Positions 63,394 to 64,000 of a stretch of 64,000 bases of DNA are shown piece after piece. Numbering within the stretch: the stretch's first letter is position 1; each line of letters starts with the position of its first letter. The stretch is taken from positions 1,302,001 to 1,366,000 of the forward strand of contig ML978126.1 of NCBI GenBank assembly GCA_010015805.1, written 5' to 3'. The position numbers were made by a program, and so were the translations under genes. Origin of the DNA: Rhizodiscina lignyota (lineage: Eukaryota; Ascomycota; Dothideomycetes; Aulographales; Rhizodiscinaceae). Below the pieces are notes generated by a model that saw only the letters and a program-made list of their open reading frames with translations, ran no database searches and had not been told where the DNA came from.

Positions 63394-64000
63394 TCACAGC
63401 GGAATAGGAATGATCTGCATAGGCCAATGCCTCTCGCCCGATGTATCCTCTGCCGTATCGGGTCGGACGGGGCCTAAGAAGTGCTCATAGATGGCAGGGT
63501 GCAATGGCCCAGAGCGATCAGCCATCTTCCTGAGGTGCAGCACGGCGTGGGCAAGCCTTGGAAATCCAGGACGATCCTCCCCAACGCTGCATCGTGCGTA
63601 ATCCAAAGCTTTCTCCGCCCACTGCAGTGCCTCCCTGCGGTCTCTTAGTTTGAGACAGAAGCCCGTAGCGTTGCCGTATCTGTTCAGCTCGTAAGCATAT
63701 GTATGACATCAGTAGGCTGTTCTGCTCCAAGCCCGACAGTTCCATCGGGAAAGACTTCTCATGCTCATCGACTAATACAGACATGCGTTTCACCATATTT
63801 CTCTGAGTCAATCTCAACTCCAACTGGGGCAAATCGATAGTTACCTGCAGAAAAATTTACAGTATTTCTCTGCGGGACGAAGTTGAGAACAAGAGGCGCT
63901 ATATCTAAACAGCAGTACAACTTTACTGCTGAGACGTGCCGATTATCATCGAGAGGGAGGGAGGATAAACTTACGCGTAATGAAGTTTCGAGAACAAGCC
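63394..64000 (-). CDS. C-terminal part of an unrecognised helical-repeat (TPR-like) protein, cut by window end
   Basis: Two open frames on the minus strand look protein-like and belong together. The distal one (about 63394-63679, stop TGA at 63394) reads YGNATGFCLKLRDRREALQW, then AEKALDYARCSVGEDRP, the pattern of a TPR helix pair, and ends PMQIIPIPL. The proximal one (about 63738-63850) reads LELRLTQRNMVKRMSVLVDE and HEKSFPMEL. A 58-nt GT-AG intron at 63680-63737 joins them in phase (PMEL / YGNATG). The alternative is a frameshift, because the skipped stretch also translates well (LLMSYICLRAEQ). Upstream, a GTAAGT at about 63970-63975 marks another donor, so at least one more exon runs off the window. 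The helical C-terminal repeat pattern is seen in SET/MYND-type proteins, but no SET motif is visible, so I give no function. Confidence 0.5.

Overview
The window is nuclear DNA from a filamentous ascomycete (Pezizomycotina; I cannot fix the class). The evidence is intron-bearing genes with short GT-AG introns (mostly 44-75 nt), alternating strands, and proteins typical of these fungi: L-galactonate dehydratase, a sedolisin, SCH9, Fungal_trans and Zn2Cys6 regulators. No rRNA, tRNA, CRISPR array or bacterial-type operon was seen. I resolved about 29 protein genes. Exon borders were worked out by hand from GT/AG sites and reading phase, so each is a model.

Layout. 1-174: tail of an unrecognised gene. 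836-7591: housekeeping block with PRO1 (-), ATP23 (+), Aurora kinase (-) and TIP41 (+). 8755-11553: a GNAT acetyltransferase and a secreted sedolisin. 13351-15431: NOG1. 16292-19751: two divergent unknown genes and an NmrA-like oxidoreductase. 20563-27590: ADA2 and two disordered unknown proteins. 28657-33122: L-galactonate dehydratase and SCH9. 34620-38868: an unknown gene and a CSC1/OSCA-type channel. 41000-41592: small secreted protein. 42010-48041: MFS transporter, Fungal_trans regulator and a tartrate/D-malate-type dehydrogenase. 49625-52916: small membrane protein, short Zn2Cys6 protein and a small secreted Cys-containing protein. 54749-63054: disordered protein, PRA1, ERJ5, eIF3b (PRT1) and a small membrane protein. 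63394-64000: a gene cut by the window edge.

How genes may work together. Most neighbours look unrelated. The exception is 42.0-48.0 kb, where an exporter-type MFS gene, a divergent regulator and a dehydrogenase lie side by side and their intergenic regions share a TACCGGA element inside inverted repeats. This looks like a small inducible hydroxy-acid metabolism cluster (inference).

Non-coding structure. A short inverted-repeat element about 245 bp long (MITE-like) occurs as two clear full-length copies (216-460 and 19955-20199), a degenerate full-length copy (6165-6410) and three partial or degenerate copies (near 23.1, 28.6 and 33.8 kb). Two separate diverged tandem duplications lie at 7924-8312 and 34165-34562.
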